From positions 1 through 33,690 of the forward strand of contig CAMAWF010000029.1 in NCBI GenBank assembly GCA_945861895.1: a stretch of DNA of 33,690 nt, written 5' to 3'. Source of the DNA: Rhizobium sp. Q54. GTDB lineage: Bacteria; Pseudomonadota; Alphaproteobacteria; Rhizobiales; Xanthobacteraceae. The translations under genes and the position numbers were made by a program. Position 1 is the stretch's first letter. Each line of letters starts with the position of its first letter. This document shows, piece by piece, positions 1 through 8,083 of the stretch. Under the pieces are notes generated by a model that saw only the letters and a list, made by a program, of their open reading frames with translations, made no database searches and had not been told where the DNA came from.

Positions 1-54
1 CCGGACTTGACGTCAAGCAGGACGCATGACCCCATGAGGCCGTCGACGGGAGCC

Positions 55-142
55 GCTGTCCGCCTTCACCGGATTGCTGTCCGCCATCGACCGGAATCAC
101 TGTCCGCCTTCAAATGGAATGCCTGTCCGTCATCACCGGAAT
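55..142. repeat. four degenerate tandem repeats, about 22 bp each
   Basis: Four head-to-tail copies of a unit close to GCTGTCCGCCATCRACCGGAAT lie at 55-75, 76-97, 98-120 and 121-142. They differ from each other at a few positions. Closely spaced degenerate repeats of this kind are typical of the ends of IS21-like and some other insertion sequences, where they are transposase-binding sites. They could also be a regulator-binding array. No transposase gene is visible in the window to the left, so the assignment is inference. The rest of 143-556 holds one strong hairpin and no gene that I can support. Confidence 0.6.
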
Positions 143-326
143 CCGCACCGGATTGTCAGCCCGCGTTCTATTAATAAGGACACCTTCCGTTTCAGCTTTG
201 GCTAACCGGCCCATAAGTTCTGACGACGGAGGATAGGTGGATTGCCCGGTGCCTGGTTTGCGGTCTGATTCGATAAAGCTCCGACATGAGTGCGCTTTAA
301 GCCTGTCGACATCGACTGAACAAAAT

Positions 327-368
327 TCAAGGCCCCGGGCGACGATGTGTTGTCGTCCGGGGCCTTGA
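327..368. repeat. 17-bp stem hairpin
   Basis: The arms at 327-343 and 352-368 are complementary over 17 bp with one mismatch and enclose an 8-base loop. The stem centres on GGCCCCGGGCGAC and its complement. There is no T-run on either side, so this is not a classic intrinsic terminator. It lies in gene-free DNA upstream of the PilZ gene and may be an old terminator or a repetitive palindrome. Confidence 0.6.
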
Positions 369-556
369 TCCAGAAAGGTCGTCAGGGCTCAGACACCAAC
401 CTGACAGTAAATACCTACTAAGAAATTCCTTTGATACCGTCAATGCGCCGAATAAAAGTGAATAAGATTTGTTAATCAATTTGCTATTATATTACAGTGC
501 ACGGGTGTGTATCATTCATAGCGTGATTTATGAACGTTATAATTTCTTCACGCCGA

Positions 557-832
557 ATGGAATTGCGGAAAGCTCCGCGCAAGACCCTGTACTACCCTGC
601 CTGGATCGATATTGGCGACGGTTCTGCGCCGCGCGATTGCATGATTTACGATATTTCCGCAACAGGCGCGAGGCTCACAGTAGCCGGTGACCAGCAGGTC
701 CCAGATAATTTCAATTTATTTCTTGCGCGCGATAGAAGCACGCAGCGTCGTTGTCAGACCGCATGGCGCTCGGGGCTCAATGTCGGTGTCAAGTTTTTAC
801 GCGATCCCTCATCAGTAAAACTAGACTGCTGA
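557..832 (+). CDS. small PilZ-domain protein
   Basis: This is a stand-alone PilZ protein of 91 residues if translation starts at 557. PilZ domains bind cyclic di-GMP and adjust motility, exopolysaccharide or other outputs in the cytoplasm. The diagnostic signature is present: an arginine-rich RKAPRK stretch near residues 4-9 matching RxxxR, followed by DISATGAR near residues 32-39 matching the D/NxSxxG motif. The length is normal for single-domain alphaproteobacterial PilZ proteins. An in-frame ATG at 530 would add nine residues. I prefer 557 because RKAPRK usually lies at the very N-terminus in these proteins, but neither start has a clear ribosome-binding site. The neighbours are mobile-element debris, so the partner system is not apparent. 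Presence of the domain is well supported; cyclic di-GMP binding is inferred from the motifs. Confidence 0.85.
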   Translation: MELRKAPRKTLYYPAWIDIGDGSAPRDCMIYDISATGARLTVAGDQQVPDNFNLFLARDRSTQRRCQTAWRSGLNVGVKFLRDPSSVKLDC

Positions 833-973
833 TTGCCCTAAATTAGCCGACACATACTTTCAAAGATTGAGTGCTTTGGGTTGAGCCAGGTTGATACGGC
901 TTGATCAGGCCGCTTTCGTTTTGTTGCCAACAATATTCTTGTAGACGTTTTACCAATTGCTTACCCGCGCGGC

Positions 974-1026
974 GGATCCTCCCCCCTTGAAGTGGTCCGA
1001 CCTAAAGTTCGTCTTTTGGCATCAAG
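974..1026 (+). mobile_element. solo left end of an IS3-family element
   Basis: This stretch matches, with few differences, the reverse complement of the right end of the element at 11747-12190. It shares AGTGGTCCGACC, then AAGT, GTCTT and TGGCATCAAG. It is therefore the terminal inverted repeat and leader of the same IS subfamily. The copy stops exactly where a second, different IS begins at 1027, so the rest of this element was displaced or deleted. It has no coding capacity. Confidence 0.75.
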
Positions 1027-1075
1027 TGACCTGCCACTGAGTTTTTCCTCCACCGGGAGTTAGAGTCCGGCCTTA

Positions 1076-1357
1076 TTGGAAGGACGGACGATGAAGCGGA
1101 TCAGGTTCACGGAAGAGCAGATCATCGCGGTTTTGCGCGAACACGAGGCTGGTGCGAAGGCCGCCGATCTGGCGCGCAAGCACGGAGTTTCGGAAGCCAC
1201 ACTGTACAACTGGAAGGCCAAGTACGGCGGTCTGGAGGTGTCTGAGGCCAGACGGCTGAAGGCGCTGGAGGATGAGAACCGCAAGCTGAAGAAGCTGCTG
1301 GCGGAATCGATGCTCGACAATGCCGCGATGAAGGAGCTTCTGACAAAAAAATGGTAG
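1076..1357 (+). CDS. IS3-family transposase OrfA
   Basis: OrfA is the DNA-binding half of an IS3-family transposase, 93 residues, and appears intact. It has an N-terminal helix-turn-helix (RFTEEQIIAVLREHEAG to HGVSEATLYNWKAKYGG, about residues 6-51). A leucine-zipper-like coiled coil follows (LKALEDENRKLKKLLAES, about residues 61-78), which mediates multimerisation in this family. It ends in an A7 run at 1345-1351 followed by TGG TAG, which allows -1 frameshifting into orfB to make the OrfAB transposase. In this copy the fused product would lack the end of the catalytic domain. Free OrfA is often an inhibitor of transposition in the family; here it could still bind related IS ends. Confidence 0.9.
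   Translation: MEGRTMKRIRFTEEQIIAVLREHEAGAKAADLARKHGVSEATLYNWKAKYGGLEVSEARRLKALEDENRKLKKLLAESMLDNAAMKELLTKKW
1345..1351 (+). other. programmed -1 frameshift slippery heptamer
   Basis: A run of seven A residues is set in the orfA frame as A AAA AAA (codons ACA AAA AAA TGG). That is the standard slippery heptamer of IS3-family elements. The orfB frame is -1 relative to orfA, and its ATG at 1351 overlaps the orfA stop region, so slippage here would join the two frames. Confidence 0.8.
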
Positions 1358-2043
1358 GGCCCGCCGCCAAGCGCGAGGCTGTCGCTCATCTACGCAGCGT
1401 GCTGGAGATGAGTGAGCGTCGGGCCTGCACCATCGTTGCCGCCGATCGCAAGATGATCCGGTATCGCTCGCGCCGGCCGCCCGATATCGAGCTACGAGCG
1501 CGTCTGCGCGATCTCGCCAACCAGCGCCGCCGGTTCGGCTACCGGCGGCTGTTCATCCTGCTGCGGCAAGAGGGCGAGCCCTCAGGCATCAACCGCATCT
1601 TCCGGCTCTACCAGGAGGAAGGGCTCACGGTGCGCAAACGCAAAGCCCGGCGACGGGCCGTGGGAACACGTACCCCGATCCTGATCGAAGCCAAGGTCAA
1701 CGCGCGCTGGTCGCTCGACTTTGTCCACGATCAGTTCGCTCTTGGCCGGCGCTTCCGCATCCTCAACATCGTGGATGACGTGACGCGCGAATGTCTGGCG
1801 GCGATCCCCGACACGTCGATCTCGGGAAAACGGGTCGCACGCGAACTGACGGTGCTCATCGGCAGGCGTGGTAAGCCTGCGATGATCGTGTCGGACAACG
1901 GCACCGAGTTCACCTCGAACGCGATCCTCGGCTGGGCAAAAGATCACAATGTCGAATGGCATTATATTGCGCCGGGCAAGCCGAGCAGTCCAACGATCTG
2001 GCGCTATTGTCGCCCCTCCCATCTTGGCTGGGCTGCATCATAA
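1351..2043 (+). pseudogene. IS3-family transposase OrfB, truncated catalytic domain
   Basis: OrfB is the rve/DDE integrase half of the transposase. The N-terminal HTH_21-like region (RRFGYRRLFILLRQEG, about residues 60-75) and two of three catalytic acidic residues are visible: D123 in SLDFVHDQF and D182 in IVSDNGTEF. After YIAPGKP (about residue 211) the usual sequence ending in the catalytic glutamate (normally NGFxESFN-like) is absent. It is replaced by about 20 unrelated residues up to a stop at 2043. The protein is about 60 residues short of the family norm and lacks the third catalytic residue, so it should be inactive. I found no good match for the DNA between about 1983 and 2098, which probably belongs to another broken element. 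Confidence 0.85.
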
Positions 2044-2098
2044 ATACGTCCGGATATGATTTTCGGAAAGGACAGGGCATCCCGCCACCACTACAACG

Positions 2099-2220
2099 CC
2101 GCGCTCCCCGTGGCAAAACGGATATGCTGAACGGCTGAACGGCTGATCGGTTCGATCCGCAGAGAATGCGTCGATCATATCATCGTCATTGGCGAACGAC
2201 TGGAAGGGACAAGGGACAAG
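2099..2220 (+). pseudogene. remnant of a second integrase-type transposase, frameshifted
   Basis: Two frames read as a conserved piece of a DDE transposase. PWQNGYAERL (about 2108-2137) is followed, eight bases out of step, by LIGSIRRECVDHIIVIGE (2143-2196). Together they match the PWQNGYAERLIGSIRREC block that carries the catalytic glutamate (YAE) in a common rhizobial transposase family. The break is caused by an exact 8-bp tandem duplication, CTGAACGG at 2127-2134 and 2135-2142, which creates an in-frame stop. The fragment has no start and ends within a few bases of the stop of the molybdenum hydroxylase gene on the other strand. Confidence 0.7.
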
Positions 2221-2224
2221 TTCA

Positions 2225-4642
2225 TCAGTTTCGTACGGTCTTTTGGACAACAGCGCCGCGACGGCCAGCCGGGTTGGTCATAACTTCGTAGAGATCGCTG
2301 GGCGAGTAATGCGACCGGTCAACGCGAATACCGTACTTAGCGAGGGCATCCTGCAATGCGGCCGATAACGTAAAAATCGGTCCGCCCCCGCCTTCGCCCA
2401 TGCCTTTGGCGCCGTTGTAGGTGAAAGGAGAGGGTGATTCCCGGTTTCCATAACGAATTTGAGGCATGTTCAGTATTGTGATCGGACAATAATCACTGAA
2501 AGTCGCCGTCAATAAATTTCCATTATCATCGTATTTCAAGTTTTCCATCAATGCTGCACCAAAGCCGTGTGCCGCCGCGCCAATGACCTGGCCTTTAACG
2601 ATGGTATGATTCATCACGCGGCCGCAGTCATCGACCGCTGCGTAGTCGAGAATATGGATGTTATGGGTCAGCGGGTCGATCTCGATCACTCCTATATGTA
2701 CCTGCGCGGCGTAAGTCAGCGTGAGATTGCCGTATTTGCGGACCGGATCAGGAAGATCGAATGGAGCGCGGTAGACGTAGCGGCAGTTAAGCGTGATGTC
2801 GTGCAGTTCCTTCGGTAATGCGGCGGTTTTTGTGTTGATCGTCGTCGAAATGTCCGCGAACGAGATATGGCGCGAGCCATCGTCAGTTCCCACCGCCGCG
2901 ACACCGCCGAATATTCCAGTCTTGAGTCTGGTACGATCCGTCTGGAGCAGAAGCGATGCCACCGTTAGAAGCTCTTCACGTAACTTATCGACCGCGCCGT
3001 GAATCGCTCCAATGCTGGTCACTGCGAATTGACTGGCGTAGGTACCGGAGTGACTGGTGTGCGTGACGCGATCCGAGTCGAAGCCGTTTGCAACCCGAAC
3101 GATATCTTCCGAAATGCCAAGTTCACTCGCCACGATCTGCGCCGCGACAGTTTCGTGACTCTGACCCTGTGGGACCGAGCCAACGATCACCGTCACGCTG
3201 CCGTCGCTGCCGATGCGGACATTGGCTGCCTCGGAATTACCGGAGAGCCCTGATTTGGGATTGACGATGGTCGATTGTCCGAAATTGTTGGTTCCGGAAT
3301 CGAGCGCAGTGCCGATGCCGATGCCGACAATGCTGCCCTCCGCCCGCATGGAATCGCGTTTAGCAATCCATTCATCCCAACCGATCATTTGCTTGGCCAT
3401 ATCAAGCATGGCTGCATAGTCGCCGGAATCGTAGATGCAGCCGTTTGGAGTTGTCCACGGCATCTCGGGAACGTAGTTGCGCTTTCGCATCTCGTCCGGA
3501 GGAATTCTCATCTCGTGCGCACAGATATCGATGATACGTTCGAGAAACCAGACATTTTGCATACGCGAGAAGCCGCGATTCGGCCCCACGGGACATTTGT
3601 TCGTCATTGCCTGACGAAAATCGATCCGCAGATTTTGGAGACGGTAAGCTGCCGGCGCGACCTGGCTCCAAATAACGCCACCCAAGGGTTCGTAGCGCGG
3701 ATATGCGCCGCAATCATCGACGTGTTTCGCCGAAACTGCGGTCATTTCACCATCGGCCTTAAGAGCGACCCTGATATCGAGAAATGTACGTTCGTTGCCA
3801 TGTGCGCTTGCTTGCAGATGCTCGCGGCGTTCCTCGATCCATTTGATTGGGCGATGCCCCGCTTTGCGCGAGGCAAGGGCTGCGATCATCAGATAGGGGT
3901 ACAAGTTTTGTTTAATGCCGAAGCCGCCGCCGATATCCTGTGTGCGCACACGCAATTGCTCGGGAGATACGCCGAGTGCAGGCGCCATAAACTTCATCGC
4001 GACGCCGGGTTGGATCAGATTGCAAAGCATGTCGATTCTACCGCCAGCCTCCCACGTCACGAGTCCGCAGTAACCTTCGAGCGGGGTGCTTGAGAAGCGA
4101 TGAAACTTTAAGCGATCGATCTCAATGATTGTGTCGGCGTCTGCAAAGGCGCGATCGACCTCACCCCACTCGAACAGCGAACCCCAGCTCTGGTTGGTGC
4201 CGATTTGCTCATGCAACAGCGATCCGTTTTCCAATGCCACAACGGCGTCGACGATGACGGGCAATGGCTCGTATTCCACCCGTACAAGCTCGATCGCATC
4301 CGCGGCGATCGCGGGTGAGGTCGCCACCACGGCGGCGACGGGTTCACCCTGAAATCGGGCACGATCGGGTGCAATGCAATAGTCTTTGATCTGATCGGCG
4401 GGAGCGGGTGCGATCTGCATGAACCGGTTTGTTAGCTTCGCGGCTTCGGCGCCGGTCAGAGTGCAGACGACACCTTCGAGTGCCTCAGCAGCGCCGGTGT
4501 CCACGCTAAGGATGCGCGCATGGGCGTAAGGGGAGCGTACGAGCTTGAGATGAAGCGCGCGGCTGCCTTCGTCGTCGACGAAACGGCCGCGGCCCCTGAT
4601 GAGACGATTGTCTTCCTTTCGCTGAAATGTCTGTACGCTCAT
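2225..4642 (-). CDS. molybdopterin-binding large subunit, xanthine dehydrogenase/CO dehydrogenase family
   Basis: This is the 805-residue catalytic (CoxL-type) subunit of a molybdenum hydroxylase, binding molybdopterin cytosine dinucleotide and hydroxylating a C-H bond with water. The N-terminal a/b hammerhead ends in FQGEPVAAVVA (about 98-108). IGGGFGIK lies at 237-244 and GPNRGFSR at 353-360, where CO dehydrogenases have a Cys-containing loop and xanthine-type enzymes have AYRGAGR. PQGQSHETVAAQI lies near 491-503. The catalytic glutamate is E750 in GAKGMGEGGGGP. The active-site loop lacks the CoxL cysteine, so CO is unlikely to be the substrate. It is the last gene of the operon. Its start overlaps the coxG-like stop by 4 bp (ATGA). 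Transposase debris begins within a few bases of its stop, but the length suggests that the C-terminus is complete. The true substrate is unknown. Confidence 0.9.
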   Translation of the reverse strand: MSVQTFQRKEDNRLIRGRGRFVDDEGSRALHLKLVRSPYAHARILSVDTGAAEALEGVVCTLTGAEAAKLTNRFMQIAPAPADQIKDYCIAPDRARFQGEPVAAVVATSPAIAADAIELVRVEYEPLPVIVDAVVALENGSLLHEQIGTNQSWGSLFEWGEVDRAFADADTIIEIDRLKFHRFSSTPLEGYCGLVTWEAGGRIDMLCNLIQPGVAMKFMAPALGVSPEQLRVRTQDIGGGFGIKQNLYPYLMIAALASRKAGHRPIKWIEERREHLQASAHGNERTFLDIRVALKADGEMTAVSAKHVDDCGAYPRYEPLGGVIWSQVAPAAYRLQNLRIDFRQAMTNKCPVGPNRGFSRMQNVWFLERIIDICAHEMRIPPDEMRKRNYVPEMPWTTPNGCIYDSGDYAAMLDMAKQMIGWDEWIAKRDSMRAEGSIVGIGIGTALDSGTNNFGQSTIVNPKSGLSGNSEAANVRIGSDGSVTVIVGSVPQGQSHETVAAQIVASELGISEDIVRVANGFDSDRVTHTSHSGTYASQFAVTSIGAIHGAVDKLREELLTVASLLLQTDRTRLKTGIFGGVAAVGTDDGSRHISFADISTTINTKTAALPKELHDITLNCRYVYRAPFDLPDPVRKYGNLTLTYAAQVHIGVIEIDPLTHNIHILDYAAVDDCGRVMNHTIVKGQVIGAAAHGFGAALMENLKYDDNGNLLTATFSDYCPITILNMPQIRYGNRESPSPFTYNGAKGMGEGGGGPIFTLSAALQDALAKYGIRVDRSHYSPSDLYEVMTNPAGRRGAVVQKTVRN

Positions 4643-5199
4643 GAAAGCTTCCCTTCGGTATCTTCATTCGAAATTTTTGTCTTGCCGAACAGTCCGCGCA
4701 ATGACGTCGCACTACGACCTAGAATATTTTCAGCTTTCTGCTCCGGCACAGCGTCCGTGCCGCCGAGCGCTGTGCGCACCGATGCGACCAGAGATTTAAT
4801 TTGTCGTTTCGCTAACGGGAGAAGGATTCCTTGTGCTAGTGAGGCGAGTGTCCCGCTCACGACACTCTCGGTCTGCCATGTCACGTTCGATCCGACTGGC
4901 GCTTCAGCGACCGAGAACGTCATGGTCGAGTCCATCATGCCGAGCGCATGCCGCCCTCTAACAGTGTAGACCGCACGATGCGGCGCCTGTGCCTCGACCA
5001 GTTCGGCATTGACCTCCGCGGTGCCGCGAATTTGCGGAACGCCGACCTCCAGCACGATCGTAAACTGACGGCCAGAGATATCTTTCAGTTCCTTGAAATA
5101 GGGAAGAACCGGGGCGAAGCGTTCCGGAGTCGTGATGAAAGCGAATGTTTCGTTCGCTGTTGCTGCGACCTCAAAGTCACCGTCGAGATTGACTTTCAT
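4639..5199 (-). CDS. CoxG-like SRPBCC-fold protein
   Basis: This is a 186-residue protein of the carbon monoxide dehydrogenase subunit G family (SRPBCC/START-like fold). CoxG-type proteins accompany molybdenum hydroxylases and are thought to tether the enzyme to the membrane or help deliver a lipophilic substrate or electrons. Visible hallmarks are the N-terminal [27 protein letters not shown], the central region ending in [18 protein letters not shown], and [29 protein letters not shown] near 120-150. The C-terminal tail is basic. I chose the ATG at 5199 because it overlaps the upstream stop as ATGA; a longer frame from 5274 would run far into the 2Fe-2S gene. It overlaps the large-subunit gene by 4 bp, so translational coupling is likely. 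Confidence 0.85.
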   Translation of the reverse strand: MKVNLDGDFEVAATANETFAFITTPERFAPVLPYFKELKDISGRQFTIVLEVGVPQIRGTAEVNAELVEAQAPHRAVYTVRGRHALGMMDSTMTFSVAEAPVGSNVTWQTESVVSGTLASLAQGILLPLAKRQIKSLVASVRTALGGTDAVPEQKAENILGRSATSLRGLFGKTKISNEDTEGKLS

Positions 5200-5687
5200 C
5201 GGGAGGAGTTTTTCATCTTGGAGGCAGCCGCCTGCACCGCTTGAATGATCGGCAGATAGCCGGTGCAGCGGCACACATTCCCGCCCAGACCTTTACGAAT
5301 GGCTTTTTCGTCCGGGTCGGGTATCTCAGCGAGCAGGTTCACGGCCGACATGAGAAATCCTGGTGTGCAGAATCCGCATTGCAGTGCGTGCTGTTCTGCA
5401 AAACAGGTTTGTAGAACGTGAAGCGCGTCGGGAGATTCGAGTCCTTCGATGGTTTGCACGTGCTTATCTGAGGCTTGCAACGCGAGCAGCGTGCAGGATT
5501 TCACCGAACGTCCGTCAAGCAGAACAGTGCAGGCGCCACAATAGCTCGTGTCACAACCGACATGTGTTCCGGTGAGGCTGCAGGATTCGCGGATGAATTC
5601 GACAAGCAGCATTCGTGGTTCGACATCAGCGCGAATGCTGCGCCCGTTCACAACGATGGTAACGGGTATCTTTTTGATATCAGCCAT
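5196..5687 (-). CDS. 2Fe-2S small subunit of molybdenum hydroxylase (CoxS-type)
   Basis: This 163-residue subunit carries two [2Fe-2S] clusters and passes electrons from the Mo site to FAD. The plant-ferredoxin-type cluster ligands are C45, C50, C53 and C65 ([16 protein letters not shown], then KSC). The second cluster in the four-helix domain uses C104, C107, C139 and C141 (QCGFCTPGF and NVCRCTGY). All eight cysteines are present and the length is normal for CoxS/XdhC-type small subunits. The ATG at 5687 is preferred over an upstream one at 5744 because family members start a few residues before this strand, and it overlaps the preceding FAD-subunit gene by only 8 bp. No signal peptide is seen, so the complex should be cytoplasmic. 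Confidence 0.93.
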   Translation of the reverse strand: MADIKKIPVTIVVNGRSIRADVEPRMLLVEFIRESCSLTGTHVGCDTSYCGACTVLLDGRSVKSCTLLALQASDKHVQTIEGLESPDALHVLQTCFAEQHALQCGFCTPGFLMSAVNLLAEIPDPDEKAIRKGLGGNVCRCTGYLPIIQAVQAAASKMKNSSR

Positions 5688-6576
5688 AATAGCTATGAGT
5701 CTCCGGCGCTTGGGTGCCATGGCGGCGCGCTTCAACGATCTCAAACGCGCGGATCACGAGGCCGCGCGCCAGCGATCGCTTGTAGGCCTCGGACCCCTTG
5801 TTATCGTCGATCGGTTCGACGAATTCGGCCGCAGCCTGCGCAATATCTTCGACCAAGTCGGCATTGATCTGCTGACCCGCGGCCATGTCGTGGACAGCGT
5901 CGAATGCCAGCGGGGTGAGGCCCATGCAGCCAAAGCCCATCCGGACCGAAGCGATGCGGTCGCCGTCATAAGACAATTGCAATGCGCAACTGGCAGTAGG
6001 ATAGGCTGGCGCCGCGCGCTTGAAGGCTACGAAGGCGCCGACACCGACGAGCGCGGCCCGATCGATAGCAACGCGGGTGATTAATTCTCCCGGCGCCAAA
6101 TCAGGCGTATAGGCATCCGCGAGCAGGTCACGAACCCGCTGCGCTCGCTCGCCCTGCGGTCCATCGAGCAGAACTTCCGCGTCGAGCGCGACCAGCAATG
6201 CCGGCCAACAGCTGCAGGGATCCGCTTCTGCCAGCGATCCCCCAATGGTCCCCATGTTGCGGACTTGCGCGTCGGCAATGCCAAGGGCGCAATCGCCAAC
6301 GATCGGAAATGCCTTCAGAGCGGCGAAGAGGCCGATTTGCGCATGCCGTGCCAGGGCGCCAATCTCGACGGTCTGCTTGCCGACGACGATGTCGCGCGCA
6401 GATGGGATGCCGCCGAGGTCGATCAGCAATTCCGGCTTGATGAGCCGTAGCTTCATCATCGGAATCAGTGTTTGGCCGCCGGCGAGGACTTTTGCGTTCT
6501 CACCGGCACTCAACAGAGCTGCGGATGCTTCTGAGAAATTGGTGACCTTGAGATAGTTGAAACTGGATGGATACAT
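5680..6576 (-). CDS. FAD-binding medium subunit of molybdenum hydroxylase (CoxM-type)
   Basis: This is the flavoprotein subunit of the same enzyme, 298 residues from the ATG at 6576. It takes electrons from the 2Fe-2S subunit and passes them to an external acceptor. The PCMH-type FAD fold is shown by [15 protein letters not shown] (about 31-45) and [16 protein letters not shown] (about 108-122), the two pyrophosphate-binding loops of the family. In the second loop the usual asparagine after TIGG is serine. The C-terminal domain (about 175-285) matches the CO_deh_flav_C region. A longer start at 6615 exists, but family proteins begin at the MYPSSFNY position. Gene order medium-small-CoxG-large differs from oligotropha-type coxMSL but is common in uncharacterised clusters. 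Confidence 0.92.
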   Translation of the reverse strand: MYPSSFNYLKVTNFSEASAALLSAGENAKVLAGGQTLIPMMKLRLIKPELLIDLGGIPSARDIVVGKQTVEIGALARHAQIGLFAALKAFPIVGDCALGIADAQVRNMGTIGGSLAEADPCSCWPALLVALDAEVLLDGPQGERAQRVRDLLADAYTPDLAPGELITRVAIDRAALVGVGAFVAFKRAAPAYPTASCALQLSYDGDRIASVRMGFGCMGLTPLAFDAVHDMAAGQQINADLVEDIAQAAAEFVEPIDDNKGSEAYKRSLARGLVIRAFEIVEARRHGTQAPETHSYYG

Positions 6577-6625
6577 GACTTTACTGATCTCGTCGCATGG
6601 GATTGGCCTTTGCAATCGCGATGAC

Positions 6626-8083
6626 TTATGGCGGAGTCAGCCTGCTCCGGCTGGGCATGTCAACGATTGGAACGAGCGATCGATCCTGGGGGAGTTGCAG
6701 CGTGGTGATTTCTTCTTCCGCGTAGGCAAGCAGACTCTGGAAATGATGACTTGCGTCCTCGCGAAAGAGGTCACCGACGACTCCCTGGATCAATCGCGGC
6801 AGGCCGTATTTCATTCCGCTTATCGATGACGCGGAAAGGCCCATGCTTAAAGTCGCTCCATACGTGAAGTTATGTATCCGGCTCAGATGCGGGGCTGCCC
6901 CGGGTTTCTTCTCAAGAAACTGGAACGCCGGACCGAGATAGGGAGCTGAACCCTGATAGGGATCCTCTTCTCCCGGTGGCGGCGTAAACACGTCGTTCCA
7001 CGTCGCGATGTGGCCAGAGAGCGCCACGAGCTCCGGCCGCGATTTCGTTTCGTTGGAAATACCCGTGCCACAGATCAGAAAGTCGAAGGTTATGCGGCCT
7101 TTCGGCGTTTCGACCGCGACCTCACCATCGTCGATGGAAACCTTGTTCCAGCCTGCGTCTGTCTGAATGGAGAAATTAGGAAAATTGACGCAGCGCCAGA
7201 GAGTGTCCTGCGGCGGCGGCTGGCTCATGCCGGTAATCCGGCGCATGAAGCGCCAGCGATCGAGATCCGGCAATGACCAATAATGGCCGAGGAATCCGGA
7301 CGTCTCCATCCATTTGTGGGCGTTGACCCGGGGAAAATCCGGCTTTCGCAAGCACAGAGTTACGCTGCCCGCGCCGTATTCGAGCGCGGTCGCCGCATTG
7401 TCGAAGGCCGAGGCGCCGTTGCCAAGAACGCCGATGCGTTTGCCTGCAAGCGCGTCGAAATCGATGTCATCACCCGTATGCGCGTAACGGTCCGCTGGCA
7501 GCGAGAACGAGATAAATTTAGGTACCGCCCATTCGCCCGTGCCGTCCAAGCCAGTGCAGAGGATGACCTTGCGTGCCAGCAGCGTGCGGCCGTCGGATGT
7601 TGTAACGCCGACGATGTCGTCTATCGGAGAGAACCCCGTGACGTTGACGTGATTCTCGACCGGGATGCTCAGTACGCGGCGATACCAGTCGAGATAGTCC
7701 TGCCAGATATCGCGCGGAATCTTGCCGAGCTTCTTCCACGCCTCTATGCCGAACTGCGCCTCGTACCAAGCGCGCGGTGTCAGGGATGGATTTCCGAAGT
7801 CGAGTCCACTGACCATCTTTGGTGTCCGCAATGTGATCATGCGGGCGAAGTTCTTCCACGGGCCTTCTTGACCGGGCGCATTGCGATCCAGAACAATAAT
7901 GTTTCCGATTTGCTCGCGCATCAGGCCGAACGCTGCGGCGAGTCCGCTTTGGCCGCCACCGACGATGATAGCGTCGTAGACATGCCCGCGCGGGTTCGTG
8001 CGGACATGCATCCACGAGCGTGCCGGAAATTCGAGGAATGTCAGTTCGCGACGGAGGCGCGCTTCGAGATCTGTGAGGCTCAT
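6626..8083 (-). CDS. FAD/NAD(P)-dependent flavoprotein monooxygenase-like protein
   Basis: This 485-residue two-dinucleotide-binding-domain flavoprotein belongs to the class B monooxygenase/SidA-like superfamily. An FAD Rossmann motif VGGGQSG (about 41-47) follows a 35-residue N-terminal extension. A second Rossmann motif GVLGNGASAFD (about 218-228) would bind NAD(P)H, and CTGLDG near 176-181 is the typical linker. I do not see a strict Baeyer-Villiger fingerprint (FxGxxxHxxxW), so N-hydroxylation, C-oxygenation or a simple dehydrogenase role are all open. It lies between the ABC ATPase gene (4-bp ATGA overlap) and the Mo-hydroxylase genes (49-bp gap), so it is surely co-transcribed and probably acts on the imported substrate or on the hydroxylase product. 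Confidence 0.8.
   Translation of the reverse strand: MSLTDLEARLRRELTFLEFPARSWMHVRTNPRGHVYDAIIVGGGQSGLAAAFGLMREQIGNIIVLDRNAPGQEGPWKNFARMITLRTPKMVSGLDFGNPSLTPRAWYEAQFGIEAWKKLGKIPRDIWQDYLDWYRRVLSIPVENHVNVTGFSPIDDIVGVTTSDGRTLLARKVILCTGLDGTGEWAVPKFISFSLPADRYAHTGDDIDFDALAGKRIGVLGNGASAFDNAATALEYGAGSVTLCLRKPDFPRVNAHKWMETSGFLGHYWSLPDLDRWRFMRRITGMSQPPPQDTLWRCVNFPNFSIQTDAGWNKVSIDDGEVAVETPKGRITFDFLICGTGISNETKSRPELVALSGHIATWNDVFTPPPGEEDPYQGSAPYLGPAFQFLEKKPGAAPHLSRIHNFTYGATLSMGLSASSISGMKYGLPRLIQGVVGDLFREDASHHFQSLLAYAEEEITTLQLPQDRSLVPIVDMPSRSRLTPP

Larger units (their letters stand above)
1027..1982 (+). mobile_element. IS3-family insertion sequence, 3' truncated
   Basis: The element begins with TGACCTGCCACTGAG directly against the older IS end at 974-1026. 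It carries the usual two overlapping frames (orfA and orfB) joined by an A7 slippery run. Similarity to an IS3-type orfB ends abruptly around 1982, just before the glutamate of the DDE triad. The right terminal repeat is missing, so the element is dead on its own. The edge at 1982 is judged from loss of protein similarity and is approximate. Confidence 0.8.

Noticed and set aside
55-142. CRISPR array
   Set aside because: The repeats are adjacent, degenerate and have no unique spacers between them, and no cas genes are present.
2225-5687. aerobic CO dehydrogenase (coxMSL) for growth on CO
   Set aside because: CoxG and subunit types match, but the large subunit has GPNRGFSR where true CO dehydrogenases have the Cys-bearing loop that holds copper, so CO oxidation is unlikely.
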